DNA of 39,170 nucleotides, taken from Myxococcales bacterium. GTDB taxonomy: Bacteria > Myxococcota_A > Polyangia > Haliangiales > Haliangiaceae. Under the pieces are notes generated by a model. That model was given only the letters and a program-made list of their open reading frames with translations, had not been told where the DNA came from and searched no databases. The DNA lies in NCBI GenBank assembly GCA_011526095.1, contig WYBA01000362.1, positions 1 to 39,170 of the forward strand, read 5' to 3'. The position numbers and the translations under genes are program-made. Below are positions 31,203 through 39,170 of the stretch, one piece after another; within the stretch, counting starts at the first letter, position 1, and each line of letters starts with the position of its first letter.

Positions 31203-32650
31203 GTCTGCGTCGCCTTCCCGTTGCCGGCACCATTGCCGCTATCCAGTAGGCGCAGAACCTCGTTGAGACCGGTCGTGGCAGCCGCCAGCTCGGCGAGTGC
31301 GTCGGTGACCAGTTCCTCAGGGTCGGGCATGTCGTCGGAGTCATCGAGGGACTCTTCCGTGCGCCACTTGAAGCCGTCGAGCTTGTAGCCCCTCTCCTTC
31401 ACCTCGCTGATATGAACCCGGTGCCAACGATCGCTGGGACCGTCGACATCCGTAGTTGGGGTGCGCATAGCCTTTCCGCTGGGGTCCCTGCCGTAGCGCT
31501 TCTCGAAGTCCGCGAAGTGCGCTGCGGTAAGCGGGCGATCCTTCTTCGTGATGCCGGGGACGTTTGTGCGCGCGTCGTAGATCCAGACGTTCTCGGTTGC
31601 GTACCCCTTGGTGAAGAAGACGACGTTGGCCTTCACCCCCTGGCTGTACGGAGTGAAGGTGCCGCGTGGGAGCCGCAGGACCGTGTGGACATCGCAGTCC
31701 TCCATGATCAGCTTGAACACCTCGCCGGCCTGGTCCTCGAACAGGCAGTTGTCAGGCAGCACCACGCCTGCGCGACCGCCCGGTTTGAGCACGGTCAGGA
31801 TGTGCTGGAGGAAGTTGAGCTGCTTGTTCGAGGTTGAAACGGTGAAGTCGTCGCGTTGTGGTGCCTGGTTTGCACCGCGCGTGCCGAACGGCGGGTTGGT
31901 CAGGATCACGTCGTAGCGCGCGCTGGACGGCGGCTCGTAGATCGTGTCGCCAAGGAGGATTTCCGGCTCGACGCCGTGGAGGTACACGTTCATGAGCGCC
32001 ATGCGCCGAGGGCGCGGGACCAGTTCCTGGCCGTGATACGTGCCGCGACGGATGCGCTTGGCGACGTCGCGATCCAGTGCGCCGCCCTTGGTCTGCTCGA
32101 CCAGCCACTCGTACGCGGCGACCAAGAACCCGCCCGTGCCGCACGCCGGGTCGCAGATTGTGAAGTCAGGTCGCGCGCGGGGGTCGGGCTTGAGGCAGCG
32201 CACGATCGACTGGATGAGCACGCGCGGTGTGAAGTACTGCCCAGCACCCTTCTTGCCCTCGGCCGCAGCTTTCTCCAGGAGCCCTTCGTACGCTTGCGCC
32301 TTCACGTCGACGCCGAGACTCGTCCAATCGGTCTCGTCGATGAGCCCGACGAGCTTCTTGAGGTTCACGGGATTGCTGAAGCGTGACTGCGCGCCCGCGT
32401 AGATGTCGCCGAGGATTCCGGGCTGCTTGCCGAGCGCGCGCAGGCCGTCGGCGTAGTGGTCGGTGAGCTGCGTCCCGCTGAGGGCGCGCAGGCTCGGCCA
32501 GTCGCAGTTCTTGGGGATCTTGACGCCGCGCTCGTCGGCCATCTTGAGGAACAGCAGGTACGTGATCTGCTCGATGTAGTCCCCGTAGTCGATGCCGTCG
32601 TGGCGAAGGGTATGGCAGAAGCCCCATAGCTTCCCGACGATGTCACTCAT
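31199..32650 (-). CDS. hsdM: Type I restriction-modification N6-adenine methyltransferase HsdM
   Basis: 483 aa. It has an N-terminal helical domain (LWGFCHTLRHDGIDYGDYIE, LLFLKMADERG), then the SAM-binding motif ICDPACGTGGFL and the catalytic NPPF (VILTNPPFGTRG), followed by the conserved GRAGVVLPDNCLFE and FFTKGYATENVW of HsdM. It methylates adenine in the site chosen by HsdS, protecting host DNA. The start overlaps hsdR by 4 bp (ATGA) and the end overlaps hsdS by 4 bp. Length and motifs are complete. Confidence 0.96.
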   Translation of the reverse strand: MSDIVGKLWGFCHTLRHDGIDYGDYIEQITYLLFLKMADERGVKIPKNCDWPSLRALSGTQLTDHYADGLRALGKQPGILGDIYAGAQSRFSNPVNLKKLVGLIDETDWTSLGVDVKAQAYEGLLEKAAAEGKKGAGQYFTPRVLIQSIVRCLKPDPRARPDFTICDPACGTGGFLVAAYEWLVEQTKGGALDRDVAKRIRRGTYHGQELVPRPRRMALMNVYLHGVEPEILLGDTIYEPPSSARYDVILTNPPFGTRGANQAPQRDDFTVSTSNKQLNFLQHILTVLKPGGRAGVVLPDNCLFEDQAGEVFKLIMEDCDVHTVLRLPRGTFTPYSQGVKANVVFFTKGYATENVWIYDARTNVPGITKKDRPLTAAHFADFEKRYGRDPSGKAMRTPTTDVDGPSDRWHRVHISEVKERGYKLDGFKWRTEESLDDSDDMPDPEELVTDALAELAAATTGLNEVLRLLDSGNGAGNGKATQT

Positions 32651-35322
32651 GCGGCGATGGCCTCGTTCAGATCACGGAGTAGGGTGGTGATGCGAGAGCC
32701 GAACGCGCGGCGCGCCGCCGTGAGCCCTCCCTCGCGCTGGAAGATCGGGATCAGGTCGAAGTCGTCCGGTTCGATCGAGAGGTTCTCGACGAGGTGGGTG
32801 CGGATCCGTTCGAGCCACGCCCGCTGCGGCTCGGTGAACGTCTGGCCGGCGGTCACCTTGGTGAACGCACGCTCGACGCGTTCCGCGGCGGTGAGCAGCG
32901 GCTGGTGCTCGTCGGCGGCGTGCTTGACCATCGAGATCAGGTCGATGAGCGAGCGGTGGTAGCGCGCCTCGTGGGCGCGCTGGAGGTCGTCGATGGTGAA
33001 GCGTGGCGAGGTGGTCACGAGCTTCTTGCGCAGCTCGTTGAGGGGCTCGTAGCCCCAGTCTCGAGGTCGGTCGAGCAGGATGCGGATGGCCTCGATCTGG
33101 GCCGGGTTCTCTCGCACGAAGCGCTCGAACGCGGTCAGGTAGTCATCGGGCTTGTACTCGACGCCGCCCGCGTCGCGGAAGGTCCAGCGCGACGAAACCT
33201 GATCCTCGACCGCGTCGGCGATCAAAAAGCGGCGCGGTGGCCGCGGGTAATTGACCAGGAGATCCTGGAACGTGGGGTCTCGCACGAGCTTCATGGTCTT
33301 GGTGAAGTCGCTACGGAGCGCGGCAGGCAGCGCCTTGGCATAGCCGCTGAGATCCCCTTCGGGAATGTAGGCGGCCAGCATCTCACGCGCATCCCCGCTC
33401 AGTTGCTTGTCGATGCGGTGGAGGCGCTTGACCAGGCACCCGACGTTGTAGTCGCGGTCCTTGTTGGCCCAGATGTCGCCGATGATCTCGCCGATCGTGC
33501 GGGACGGCTTGTCCGGCGGCTCGGCGGTGATGTCGGTGGCGCTTCGGAAGTACTCGAGGAGCGTGCCGTCGAAGCAATCGAAGACCGTGAACCGGTCCTT
33601 GTCCGGGAAGCGTTCGCCCTTGCGCGTGCCGCGCCCGAGCATCTGCTCGAAGAGGATGCGGCTCTTGACCGGCCGCAGGAAGACGATGAACTCCAAGTCC
33701 GGGATGTCGACCCCGGTGGAGAGAAGGTCGACGGTGACCGCGATGCCCGGGTTGGGGCGGTTGCGGAACTCGCGGATCCGCTGGAGCGGTCGGTCGACCC
33801 GGCCGGTGATCTTCTCGACGAACGCGTTACCGCGTCCGTACTCGTCGCGGAGCATGGTGACGAGCTGATCTGCGTGCGAGGTGTGCGGCAGGTCATTGGC
33901 CGCGAAGATGAGGGTTTTCGGGAACCGGCCGGTGCGTGCCTCGTGCGCGTCGGTGTACTTGCGCAGCTCAGCAACGATCTTGCGGTTGGAGTCAGGCGCC
34001 GTGATGCGTCGCTCGACCTCGCTGCTCGGAAACTCGCGCTCGTCTTCAAGCAGATCGAGCTGGGTAGTGCCGGACTCCGGATCGACCGCGGTGACCTGTT
34101 CGCCCTCGCGAAGGAAGACCCCGTTCATGCGCACGTCCGAGCGGACCGCCACGGCGTCGTAGTCCACGAGGTAGTTGTCGCGAACGGCCTCGGCGTAGCT
34201 GTAACGGAAGGCGAGGTGCTGGAAGTACGCGGTCGTGTGCTTGGCCGGGGTGGCGGTGAGTCCAATCTTGATCGCGTCGAAGTGATCGAGTGTGCTGCGC
34301 CACGCCGACTGCTCGGCGGCGGTGTAGCCGCGGTGGCACTCGTCGGCGATGATCACGTCGAAGGCGTGGATCGGGATGTCGAGCTTGTCGGCGTCGGGGT
34401 CGGCGCCTTCCTCGGTGTTGCCGATCGCTGCGTCGCGACCGAGCACGTTGATCGCCATGCGCTGGATGGTCGTGACGTAGACGTAGGCGAGGCCGGCCTT
34501 GGGGTTCGTGAGGTAGCTTTCGGGCAGGAGCTTCGGATCAAACTTCTCGTCCTCGCCGAAGTCCTCCCGCTGGAAGCGGTTGGAGTAGACCTCGTAGATC
34601 TTGTCGAACTTGAGGCCGGGCTCGGCCTCGAAGGATGAGAACGCGCGCACCGTCTGCGCCGCGAGCGCGCGGCGGTCGACGAGGAACAGGATCCGCTGGC
34701 CGACCCCGGCCTTCATCAGCCGGTAGGCTTGGTTGACCGTGGTGAAGGTCTTGCCGACACCGGTGGCCATCGCGACGAGGAGCGCGCGACGGCGGTCGGC
34801 GATGGCCTGCTCGACGGCGTTGTTCGCGGCGATCTGGTACGGCCGGAGTCGCGGGTGGGCGTTCGGCGTGGCGAGCAGCGTTGCGCAAGCGCTGTCGAGG
34901 TCGCGGGTGAGGAGCTCGCGGAGCCCGTCGGGCGTGTGGACGTCGGCGACCCGCCGCGAGCGGTTGAGCGGGTGCCGGACGTCATGGAACCAGGTGACCT
35001 CGCCGCTCGTCGAGTAGAGGAACGGGATGCGGTGGCCGTCGAAGTTGTAGGGGCCGCCCTGGAAGCCCCGCGAGTACCGCGCGGCCTGGGTCAGGACGTT
35101 CTGCGGCCCAACGGTGAGCTTCTTCGCCTCGACGATCCCGGCGGCGGCGCCGTCGAGCCATAGCGCGTAGTCCGCCGGCCCGTTCGCCGTGGGCTCCTCC
35201 TCGGTCCGGTACGCGCGGCCGATCGGGCTCGTGCCACGCCTGGGGCGCTTCCATCCCAGCGCGTCCAGCCGCGGATCGATGCGACGCTTGCGCGTCTTCC
35301 ATTCAGGCTCGTCGGACGCCAT
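32647..35322 (-). CDS. hsdR: Type I restriction endonuclease subunit HsdR
   Basis: 891 aa. The N-terminal PD-(D/E)xK nuclease segment is visible as ADYALWLDG ... GIVEAKKL. The SF2 helicase/translocase motifs follow: Walker A (MATGVGKTFT), DECH box (IADECHRGYTA), motif III (GLTATPAKHT) and the C-terminal motifs LIFAANDLPH, LLSTGVDIPDLEF and MLGRGTRKGE. It translocates unmethylated DNA and cuts it. It is the first gene of the hsdR-hsdM-hsdS operon, with the promoter expected in the 291-bp region shared with the divergent TIR gene. All catalytic motifs are intact. Confidence 0.96.
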   Translation of the reverse strand: MASDEPEWKTRKRRIDPRLDALGWKRPRRGTSPIGRAYRTEEEPTANGPADYALWLDGAAAGIVEAKKLTVGPQNVLTQAARYSRGFQGGPYNFDGHRIPFLYSTSGEVTWFHDVRHPLNRSRRVADVHTPDGLRELLTRDLDSACATLLATPNAHPRLRPYQIAANNAVEQAIADRRRALLVAMATGVGKTFTTVNQAYRLMKAGVGQRILFLVDRRALAAQTVRAFSSFEAEPGLKFDKIYEVYSNRFQREDFGEDEKFDPKLLPESYLTNPKAGLAYVYVTTIQRMAINVLGRDAAIGNTEEGADPDADKLDIPIHAFDVIIADECHRGYTAAEQSAWRSTLDHFDAIKIGLTATPAKHTTAYFQHLAFRYSYAEAVRDNYLVDYDAVAVRSDVRMNGVFLREGEQVTAVDPESGTTQLDLLEDEREFPSSEVERRITAPDSNRKIVAELRKYTDAHEARTGRFPKTLIFAANDLPHTSHADQLVTMLRDEYGRGNAFVEKITGRVDRPLQRIREFRNRPNPGIAVTVDLLSTGVDIPDLEFIVFLRPVKSRILFEQMLGRGTRKGERFPDKDRFTVFDCFDGTLLEYFRSATDITAEPPDKPSRTIGEIIGDIWANKDRDYNVGCLVKRLHRIDKQLSGDAREMLAAYIPEGDLSGYAKALPAALRSDFTKTMKLVRDPTFQDLLVNYPRPPRRFLIADAVEDQVSSRWTFRDAGGVEYKPDDYLTAFERFVRENPAQIEAIRILLDRPRDWGYEPLNELRKKLVTTSPRFTIDDLQRAHEARYHRSLIDLISMVKHAADEHQPLLTAAERVERAFTKVTAGQTFTEPQRAWLERIRTHLVENLSIEPDDFDLIPIFQREGGLTAARRAFGSRITTLLRDLNEAIAA

Positions 35323-35345
35323 CCCCTGAGCATCAGGTTACTACA

Positions 35346-35381
35346 CCCGCCCGCTCGCGGCCCTGCGGGTAAGCGGGCGGG
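35346..35381. promoter_or_regulatory. 10-bp inverted repeat upstream of hsdR
   Basis: CCCGCCCGCT (35346-35355) and AGCGGGCGGG (35372-35381) are perfect inverted repeats with a 16-base loop, 24 bp before the hsdR start. It would form a strong hairpin in the hsdR leader RNA or serve as an operator. It lies in the 291-bp divergent region between hsdR and the TIR gene; no gene is visible there. Confidence 0.55.
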
Positions 35382-35538
35382 CGGACTCGGTCCCTCGGCT
35401 TACGACAGCGCGAATCGGCTGCGACGACGCCGATAGCGGACGCGTCGGCCAGCCAAGTCCCGTGCCAAGTCAAGCACTTCGCGATCTCTCTTGTTCAGGT
35501 GTTTTTGTTGCGTCGTTCAGTTGTCAGGGTGGTCGCGT

Positions 35539-35552
35539 ACTCTTTCAAGAGT
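35539..35552. promoter_or_regulatory. 14-bp operator-like palindrome upstream of the TIR-caspase pair
   Basis: ACTCTT-TC-AAGAGT, a perfect dyad 61 bp before the TIR gene start, in a locally T-rich stretch (from about 35490) that is likely to hold the promoter. It could bind a dimeric regulator; none is encoded beside it. Confidence 0.45.
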
Positions 35553-35613
35553 CCCCCGCGGGGAGTTCCGTGGGAATCAGGGCCGAGCGAGTAGGACGAC
35601 AAGCCGGAGCACG

Positions 35614-36027
35614 ATGATGCCGAGTCTGAAAACGTACCGCCTCTTCATCTCCCATGCGTGGACCTACGGTGACGACTACGATCGCCTAGTCAACCTGTTG
35701 GACGCAGCGCCCAACTTCGCGTGGGCAAACTACTCGGTGCCGGAGGACGATCCGCTCCACGGTGGCACTGCGGCGCAGTTGCGAGCTGGCCTCGAGCGCC
35801 AAATGAAGCTGGCGAGTTCGGTGCTGGTCCTCTCCGGCGTCTACGCCAGCCACAGCGAATGGATGCGCAAGGAGTTGGACATCGCCGCCGCGCTCGGCAA
35901 GCCGGTGATCGGGTTGGTCCCTCGCGGCAACCAGCGCACTTCTCAGGCCGTGCAGGATGCCGCGGTCGAGATGGTTCCCTGGAGCACTGTCTCGATCGTT
36001 GCCGCGATCCGTCAGCACTCACTGTGA
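35614..36027 (+). CDS. thsB: ThsB-like TIR domain protein
   Basis: 137 aa from the first of two adjacent ATGs (35614 or 35617). The whole protein is one TIR-like domain of the Thoeris ThsB type: [20 protein letters not shown], the signature [38 protein letters not shown], then Glu87 in the RKELDIA helix (the usual catalytic glutamate) and [11 protein letters not shown]. ThsB proteins sense phage and make a cyclic ADP-ribose-type signal from NAD+. The caspase-like gene follows after 22 bp, presumably as the effector. Complete and without membrane segments. Confidence 0.9.
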   Translation: MMPSLKTYRLFISHAWTYGDDYDRLVNLLDAAPNFAWANYSVPEDDPLHGGTAAQLRAGLERQMKLASSVLVLSGVYASHSEWMRKELDIAAALGKPVIGLVPRGNQRTSQAVQDAAVEMVPWSTVSIVAAIRQHSL

Positions 36028-36049
36028 CCCAGAGCTGAAGGAATCGACC

Positions 36050-37024
36050 ATGCGGAAGGCTCTGGTTGTCGGCATCAATTACTACCAGCACAGCCGCGCG
36101 CTGCACGGGTGCGTCGACGATGCGCATCGCGTGAAGTCATTGCTCGAAAGACACGACGACGGCTCGGTGAACTTCGACGTCAGGCTACTCACCGGCACAG
36201 GCCCAACGGACGACGTTCGCCGTGCGGATCTCAAGGATTGCATCCAGGAACTCTTCTCGACGGATGACGAGATCGCGCTGTTCTACTTCGCGGGGCACGG
36301 GTACGTTGAGCCCGCGGGTGGGTACATCCTCGCAAGCGACTCGCGTCGGGGTGACGAGGGCGTCTCGTTGCAGGAGGTCGTCGCCATGGCGAACCTGTCC
36401 AAGGCGCGGAATCGGCTCATCGTCTTGGACAGTTGCTATTCAGGCATCGCAGGCGACCCGCCCACGAACACGTCCGTCGTCGAGGTCAAGGAGGGCATGA
36501 CGATCCTCACGGCATCGACCAAGGATCAGTACGCGATCGAGGACGACGAGGGTGGCGTCTTCACGGCGCTGTTCGCGGACGCGCTCGGTGGGAGCGCGGC
36601 GAACCTGTTGGGCGAGGTGACACCGGGCAGCGTCTACGCCCACATCGACCAGTCGCTTGGTCGCTGGGATCAGCGGCCCGTGTTCAAGACGAACGTCAAG
36701 AGCTTCGTGCCGCTCCGGAAGGTCCAGCCGCCCATCGCGCTTGCCGACCTGAAGCGAATCACCGAGTTCTTCCCGTCGAAGGGGTGGCACTTCCAGCTCG
36801 ATCCAAGCTTCGAGCCGCAGGACGAGGGCAGGACAGCGGACATGCCGCGGGCAAACCCCGAGAACACGCGCACCTTCGCGATCTTGCAGCGGTACAATCG
36901 CCTGAATCTCGTCGTGCCCGTCGACGCGCCGCACATGTGGCACGCCGCGATGGAGAGTCGGGCGTGCAAGCTGACGGTGCTCGGTGAGCACTACAGGCGG
37001 CTCGTGGAGCACCAGCGAATCTAG
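36050..37024 (+). CDS. Caspase-like (C14) effector, Type IV Thoeris type
   Basis: 324 aa; AAGGAA precedes the ATG at 36050. The N-terminal ~225 residues are a caspase-fold peptidase: [21 protein letters not shown] with His83, and [11 protein letters not shown] with Cys129, then [13 protein letters not shown] and [12 protein letters not shown]. The last ~100 residues form another domain ([18 protein letters not shown] ... [19 protein letters not shown]) that could bind the TIR-made signal. In Type IV Thoeris a TIR product activates a caspase-like protease that degrades cell proteins and stops infection. Order, spacing and both catalytic residues fit that system. Confidence 0.88.
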   Translation: MRKALVVGINYYQHSRALHGCVDDAHRVKSLLERHDDGSVNFDVRLLTGTGPTDDVRRADLKDCIQELFSTDDEIALFYFAGHGYVEPAGGYILASDSRRGDEGVSLQEVVAMANLSKARNRLIVLDSCYSGIAGDPPTNTSVVEVKEGMTILTASTKDQYAIEDDEGGVFTALFADALGGSAANLLGEVTPGSVYAHIDQSLGRWDQRPVFKTNVKSFVPLRKVQPPIALADLKRITEFFPSKGWHFQLDPSFEPQDEGRTADMPRANPENTRTFAILQRYNRLNLVVPVDAPHMWHAAMESRACKLTVLGEHYRRLVEHQRI

Positions 37025-37431
37025 TCCAAGAGGTGGGCTTGGCGTTTGCGTCACGGGCGCCCCGTCGGACGTTTGGTGAGCGCTCGGGCGGCGCGCTGGT
37101 TGGACTCGTCGCTGTTGTGGGTTGGTCGCCCCCGCCGTCCCGCCTCTAGTTCCGCCTCCAGGCTGGGTCATCGCGAAGCTCCCCGACTGACCGCGCCGAC
37201 TGACCGCGCTCGCGTTGAGCGAACGATCGCTGACAATCGCGAGGCTGCGATCGGCACCTTCGGTGATAAACACTTCTCGTCGAGAAAATCCCTCCGGTCC
37301 CACCCCGAAAACCGGTCCCACGTGCGGTCCCACCTGACTTGCGACGGCACGAGACGCCATGCAGCTCCACGCAACGCTTAAGTTGTTGTGCTGTCTCGTA
37401 ACCTAGCTCGTCGACGGGGCGGCGCCCCTAG
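37025..37431. other. Non-coding right end of the island with putative arm-type sites
   Basis: No credible gene in 407 bp. GGTCCCAC occurs at 37296-37303, 37314-37321 and 37326-37333 in direct orientation, the last extended to GGTCCCACCTGA as in the left end at 6338. A perfect 13-bp tandem repeat, CCGACTGACCGCG, lies at 37183-37208. This is the att-side arm of the element. Confidence 0.6.
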
Positions 37432-37477
37432 TTCCCAAGCTGAAGGTCGCCGGTTCGAATCCGGTACCCCGCTCCAA
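37432..37477 (+). repeat. attR: 46-bp copy of the tRNA-Gly 3' part
   Basis: Exact match to 6214-6259. No 5' tRNA half precedes it (the upstream bases are GGCGCCCCTAG), so it is a displaced 3' fragment and not a second tRNA gene. Host sequence begins after it. Confidence 0.93.
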
Positions 37478-37534
37478 GGCAGACGGCGCTGGCATCGCGG
37501 AGGCGGCTCGCCGCCCCGCGGTAGAGTCGGCGCG

Positions 37535-38209
37535 GTGGCCATCGAGCAGCGCGCGTTCGATCTCGGAGAGGGCGTCGTCCACGTCGTGCGGACGACGCGG
37601 GACCTCGATGCGCTGCCGGGGCATCTGGCGGGGCTGGTGTCGCCGCGGATGCGGGCGGCGCTGGAGGACCTCGCGCGGACGGTGGTGGGCGAGGGCGTCG
37701 GGGTGCCGGGGTTCGAGGACTGGGTCCGCGCCAGCGGTCGGCCCGCGATCGAGGTCTACGACACCGCGCCGGTGCCGCGCGGGTTCGGGCGCGCGGCGTT
37801 CGTGCGGATCAGCGAGGCGCTGGTGGATCTCAGCGAGGCGCGCGCGTCGGCGAGGGTTCCGGACGCGCTCGCCCGGGTGCACGCGGCCGTCGGCGGCGTC
37901 TGGCAGCAGTTCGGGGCGCACACGATGCTGCTGTCCCCGGGGGAGGTCGCGCCGGTCGCCGCGAGGGACTTTCCCGGCTGGTGGCTCCAGGAGGCGCCGG
38001 CCCTGGCGCACGAGGCGCAGTCGTTTCTGTCGTTCTACGAGGACAGCGCGACCTGGTTCGCGTGCGAGCCAGCGTCGTCGCGGGCCGTCGCCCTGGGGCC
38101 GGAGCTCGGCGGCGTCCACGCGACGACGGTGGAGTCGGTGCTCGAGCGGCTGTTCACCGGCCTGGCGCGCGGCCAGTGGCCGCGTGACGATCAGCTCCTG
38201 GGCCTGTGA
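37535..38209 (+). CDS. Unknown conserved-style protein, host side
   Basis: 224 aa from a GTG at 37535, 57 bp after attR. It appears to be a soluble all-alpha/beta protein (AFDLGEGVVHVVRTTRDLDA, LVSPRMRAALEDLARTVVGE, FGAHTMLLSPGEVAPVAARD, SFLSFYEDSATWFA). No signal peptide, membrane segment or motif that I recognise. The codon bias is strongly GC3-rich, like the flanking host genes. It has no obvious partner. The frame also extends upstream through attR, but that part reads through tRNA sequence and is rejected. Confidence 0.6.
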   Translation: MAIEQRAFDLGEGVVHVVRTTRDLDALPGHLAGLVSPRMRAALEDLARTVVGEGVGVPGFEDWVRASGRPAIEVYDTAPVPRGFGRAAFVRISEALVDLSEARASARVPDALARVHAAVGGVWQQFGAHTMLLSPGEVAPVAARDFPGWWLQEAPALAHEAQSFLSFYEDSATWFACEPASSRAVALGPELGGVHATTVESVLERLFTGLARGQWPRDDQLLGL

Positions 38210-38242
38210 GGCGCGCGCGGCCGACTCCGCCGCGCGGGACGC

Positions 38243-38746
38243 TCAGCTCGCGCCGAGCAGCTCGTCGAGCTGCGTGAACTGCTCGTCGTATCCGGCCGTG
38301 CTGCCGGAGGCGATCGCGTCGTCGAGGGCCTGCTTGGAGGGGTAGACGTCGCGCACGACGAGGCGCGTCTTGCCGTCCTGCTCCTCGAAGGTCACCGTGG
38401 TGACGGCCCCGCCGTCGCCGCCTTCCTCGTTGGTCCACACCAGGCGCGTGGGCGGCGTCACCTCGAGGTAGCGGCCGTGGAACGCCATCGGCTCGGGGAA
38501 GGACGGGTGCGCGAACACGAACTTGTACGTGCCGCCGGTGCGGACGTCGGCCTCGCACGACACGAACGTGATGCCCATCGACTTCGGCGTCCACCACCGC
38601 TGGAGCAGCTCGGGCCGGGTCCACGCGTCGAACACGAGCCGCGCCGGCGCGTCGAACGTGCGCGTGATGACGAGCTCGCGGTCGAGCCGCTCCGTCGTCG
38701 TGGGGTGCTTCGCGGGGCTGGGATCACTTGCGTTGCTTGCGGCCAT
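38243..38746 (-). CDS. AHSA1/SRPBCC family protein
   Basis: 167 aa. It shows the hallmark of the AHSA1-type START-like fold: LVITRTFDAPARLVFDAWTR, LLQRWWTPK, GGTYKFVF, MAFHGRYLEVTPPTRLVWTN, VTFEEQDGKTRLVV and a final helix (YDEQFTQLDELL). These proteins bind hydrophobic ligands and typically follow an ArsR regulator gene, as here. The ATG at 38746 overlaps the ArsR gene end by 23 bp, so the two are co-translated. Confidence 0.9.
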   Translation of the reverse strand: MAASNASDPSPAKHPTTTERLDRELVITRTFDAPARLVFDAWTRPELLQRWWTPKSMGITFVSCEADVRTGGTYKFVFAHPSFPEPMAFHGRYLEVTPPTRLVWTNEEGGDGGAVTTVTFEEQDGKTRLVVRDVYPSKQALDDAIASGSTAGYDEQFTQLDELLGAS

Positions 38747-39049
38747 CGACCTTCTCCTTGTGCTTCAGCTCCTCGACGAGCTGGTCCAGCGCGTCGAAGC
38801 GTGCGGCCCAGAGCTGCTGGTAGCGCTCGAGCCATGCGGTCTCGGCGTCCAGCCGCCGCGGGCCCAGCCTGCACGTCCGCACCCGCCCGACCTTCTCGGT
38901 TGCGACGAGCCCCGCCTGCTCCAGGACCCCGACGTGCTTCTTCATGCCCGTGAGGGTCATGTCGAACTTCGCGGCGAGCTCCGTGATCGAGGCGTCGGCT
39001 CGACCGAGCTGCTCCAGGACGCCGCGACGGGTCGCGTCCGAGAGGGTCG
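38724..39049 (-). pseudogene. ArsR-family regulator, 5' end apparently lost
   Basis: The frame reads LSDATRRGVLEQLGRADASITELAAKFDMTLTGMKKHVGVLE-type sequence, the winged-HTH of ArsR regulators paired with SRPBCC genes, then RVRTCRLGPRRLDAETAWLE. Family members begin about 10-15 residues before LSDATRR with a Met; here upstream codons read through TGTCCCTATAG-type sequence with no start codon (an internal ATG at 38960 would drop the first helices). The 5' end thus seems replaced at about 39050 by an insertion. The SRPBCC gene overlaps its 3' end. Broken status is likely but not certain. Confidence 0.6.
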
Positions 39050-39170
39050 TGTCCCTATAGTTGTGTAGAAGCCACTTTCTTGGGCGGAAAGCAAAGACGA
39101 GAGAGCTTCCGGGTTGCGAACACCGAGGAGCTCTCCCGTGAAGCGACCAACACGATCACTTCGACCCGAC
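39050..39170 (+). mobile_element. Possible left end of an insertion sequence (cut by the window)
   Basis: Begins where ArsR homology stops, with TGTCCCTATAGTTG, and holds a well-placed ribosome-binding site and gene start (39125-39140). The other end and any inverted repeat or target duplication are outside the window, so the family cannot be named. Confidence 0.4.
39138..39170 (+). CDS. Start of a gene cut by the window edge
   Basis: GAGGAG at 39125-39130 lies 7 bases before a GTG opening VKRPTRSLRPD and running off the end. A basic, Arg-rich start would fit a transposase of the putative insertion sequence; 11 codons are too few to say more. Confidence 0.4.
   Translation, partial: MKRPTRSLRPD

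Larger units (their letters stand above)
6214..37477. mobile_element. ~31.2 kb integrative island in tRNA-Gly(CCC)
   Basis: The 46-bp stretch from the anticodon loop to the 3' end of the tRNA at 6214-6259 recurs exactly at 37432-37477, where it lacks a 5' tRNA half. This is the signature of a tyrosine-recombinase element inserted in a tRNA 3' end. The integrase (6299-7561) is the first gene inside the left end, and copies of GGTCCCAC lie near both ends. Contents run from the recombination module through an unrecognised envelope-related operon, a toxin-immunity pair, a TPR/propeller/kinase cluster, type I RM and a TIR-caspase pair. There are no conjugation genes and no recognisable phage packaging or capsid genes, so its mode of transfer is unclear. 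Confidence 0.9.

Noticed and set aside
32794..34638. 614-codon plus-strand frame
   Set aside because: Antisense to hsdR; no recognisable domain.
37432..37476. Second tRNA-Gly gene
   Set aside because: Only the 3' 45 bases are present; D arm and 5' acceptor strand are missing, so it is the attR fragment.
37388..37534. Extension of the 37535 gene upstream across attR
   Set aside because: It would translate tRNA sequence and the island junction.

Overview
The window is GC-rich (roughly two thirds G+C) with dense, often 4-bp-overlapping genes. An FHA/NtrC-type regulator, a PknB-type kinase with a PEGA domain, TPR and PD40 lipoprotein genes and many GTG/TTG starts together suggest a myxobacterium-like host (Myxococcota, Polyangiales-like). 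That assignment is an inference from gene style, not from a marker gene.

The organising feature is a tRNA-Gly(CCC) gene at 6184-6258. Its 3' part is repeated exactly (46 bp) at 37432-37477, so 6214-37477 is a ~31.2 kb integrative island inserted in the 3' end of the tRNA. Its tyrosine integrase lies just inside the left end and integrase arm-type GGTCCCAC sites lie at both ends. A second, related integrase module ends 25 bp upstream of the tRNA (4366-6158) and belongs to another element that runs off the left edge (prim-pol/primase, a helicase-like ATPase that looks cut short, an M41-like protein, a coiled-coil protein). Two related integrases therefore sit on either side of one tRNA. In both, an HTH ORF runs into the integrase gene with the integrase in the +1 frame.

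Island layout. (1) 6299-19405, minus strand: recombination module, then a compact run of mostly unrecognised genes. It includes two lysozyme-like proteins and an M23 peptidase fused to a GIY-YIG domain, all with N-terminal membrane anchors (two of them the same anchor), an ExbD-like protein, glycine-rich membrane proteins, a papain/transglutaminase-like cysteine peptidase candidate, a five-copy ~85-bp tandem repeat, an AT-rich nested palindrome, an ImmA/IrrE peptidase, an ECF-like sigma factor and an FHA regulator with a degenerate sigma54-activator domain. No capsid, terminase, tail, Zot or secretion ATPase is recognisable. I regard this as the best candidate for an undescribed particle-like or envelope-penetrating system. 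(2) 19670-24667, plus strand: a small membrane protein, a helical protein, a 1250-aa polymorphic toxin ending in a WHH (HNH/Endo VII-type) nuclease, and its SUKH immunity protein. (3) 24735-28420, plus: TPR protein, PD40 beta-propeller lipoprotein and Ser/Thr kinase. (4) 28452-37024: a defence arm with a type I restriction-modification operon (hsdR-hsdM-hsdS, the last with a long unusual C-terminal extension) and a TIR plus caspase-like gene pair matching Type IV Thoeris.

Right of the island are host-like genes (unknown protein, AHSA1/SRPBCC protein, ArsR regulator). The ArsR gene seems interrupted near 39050 by the start of what may be an insertion sequence that continues beyond the window.
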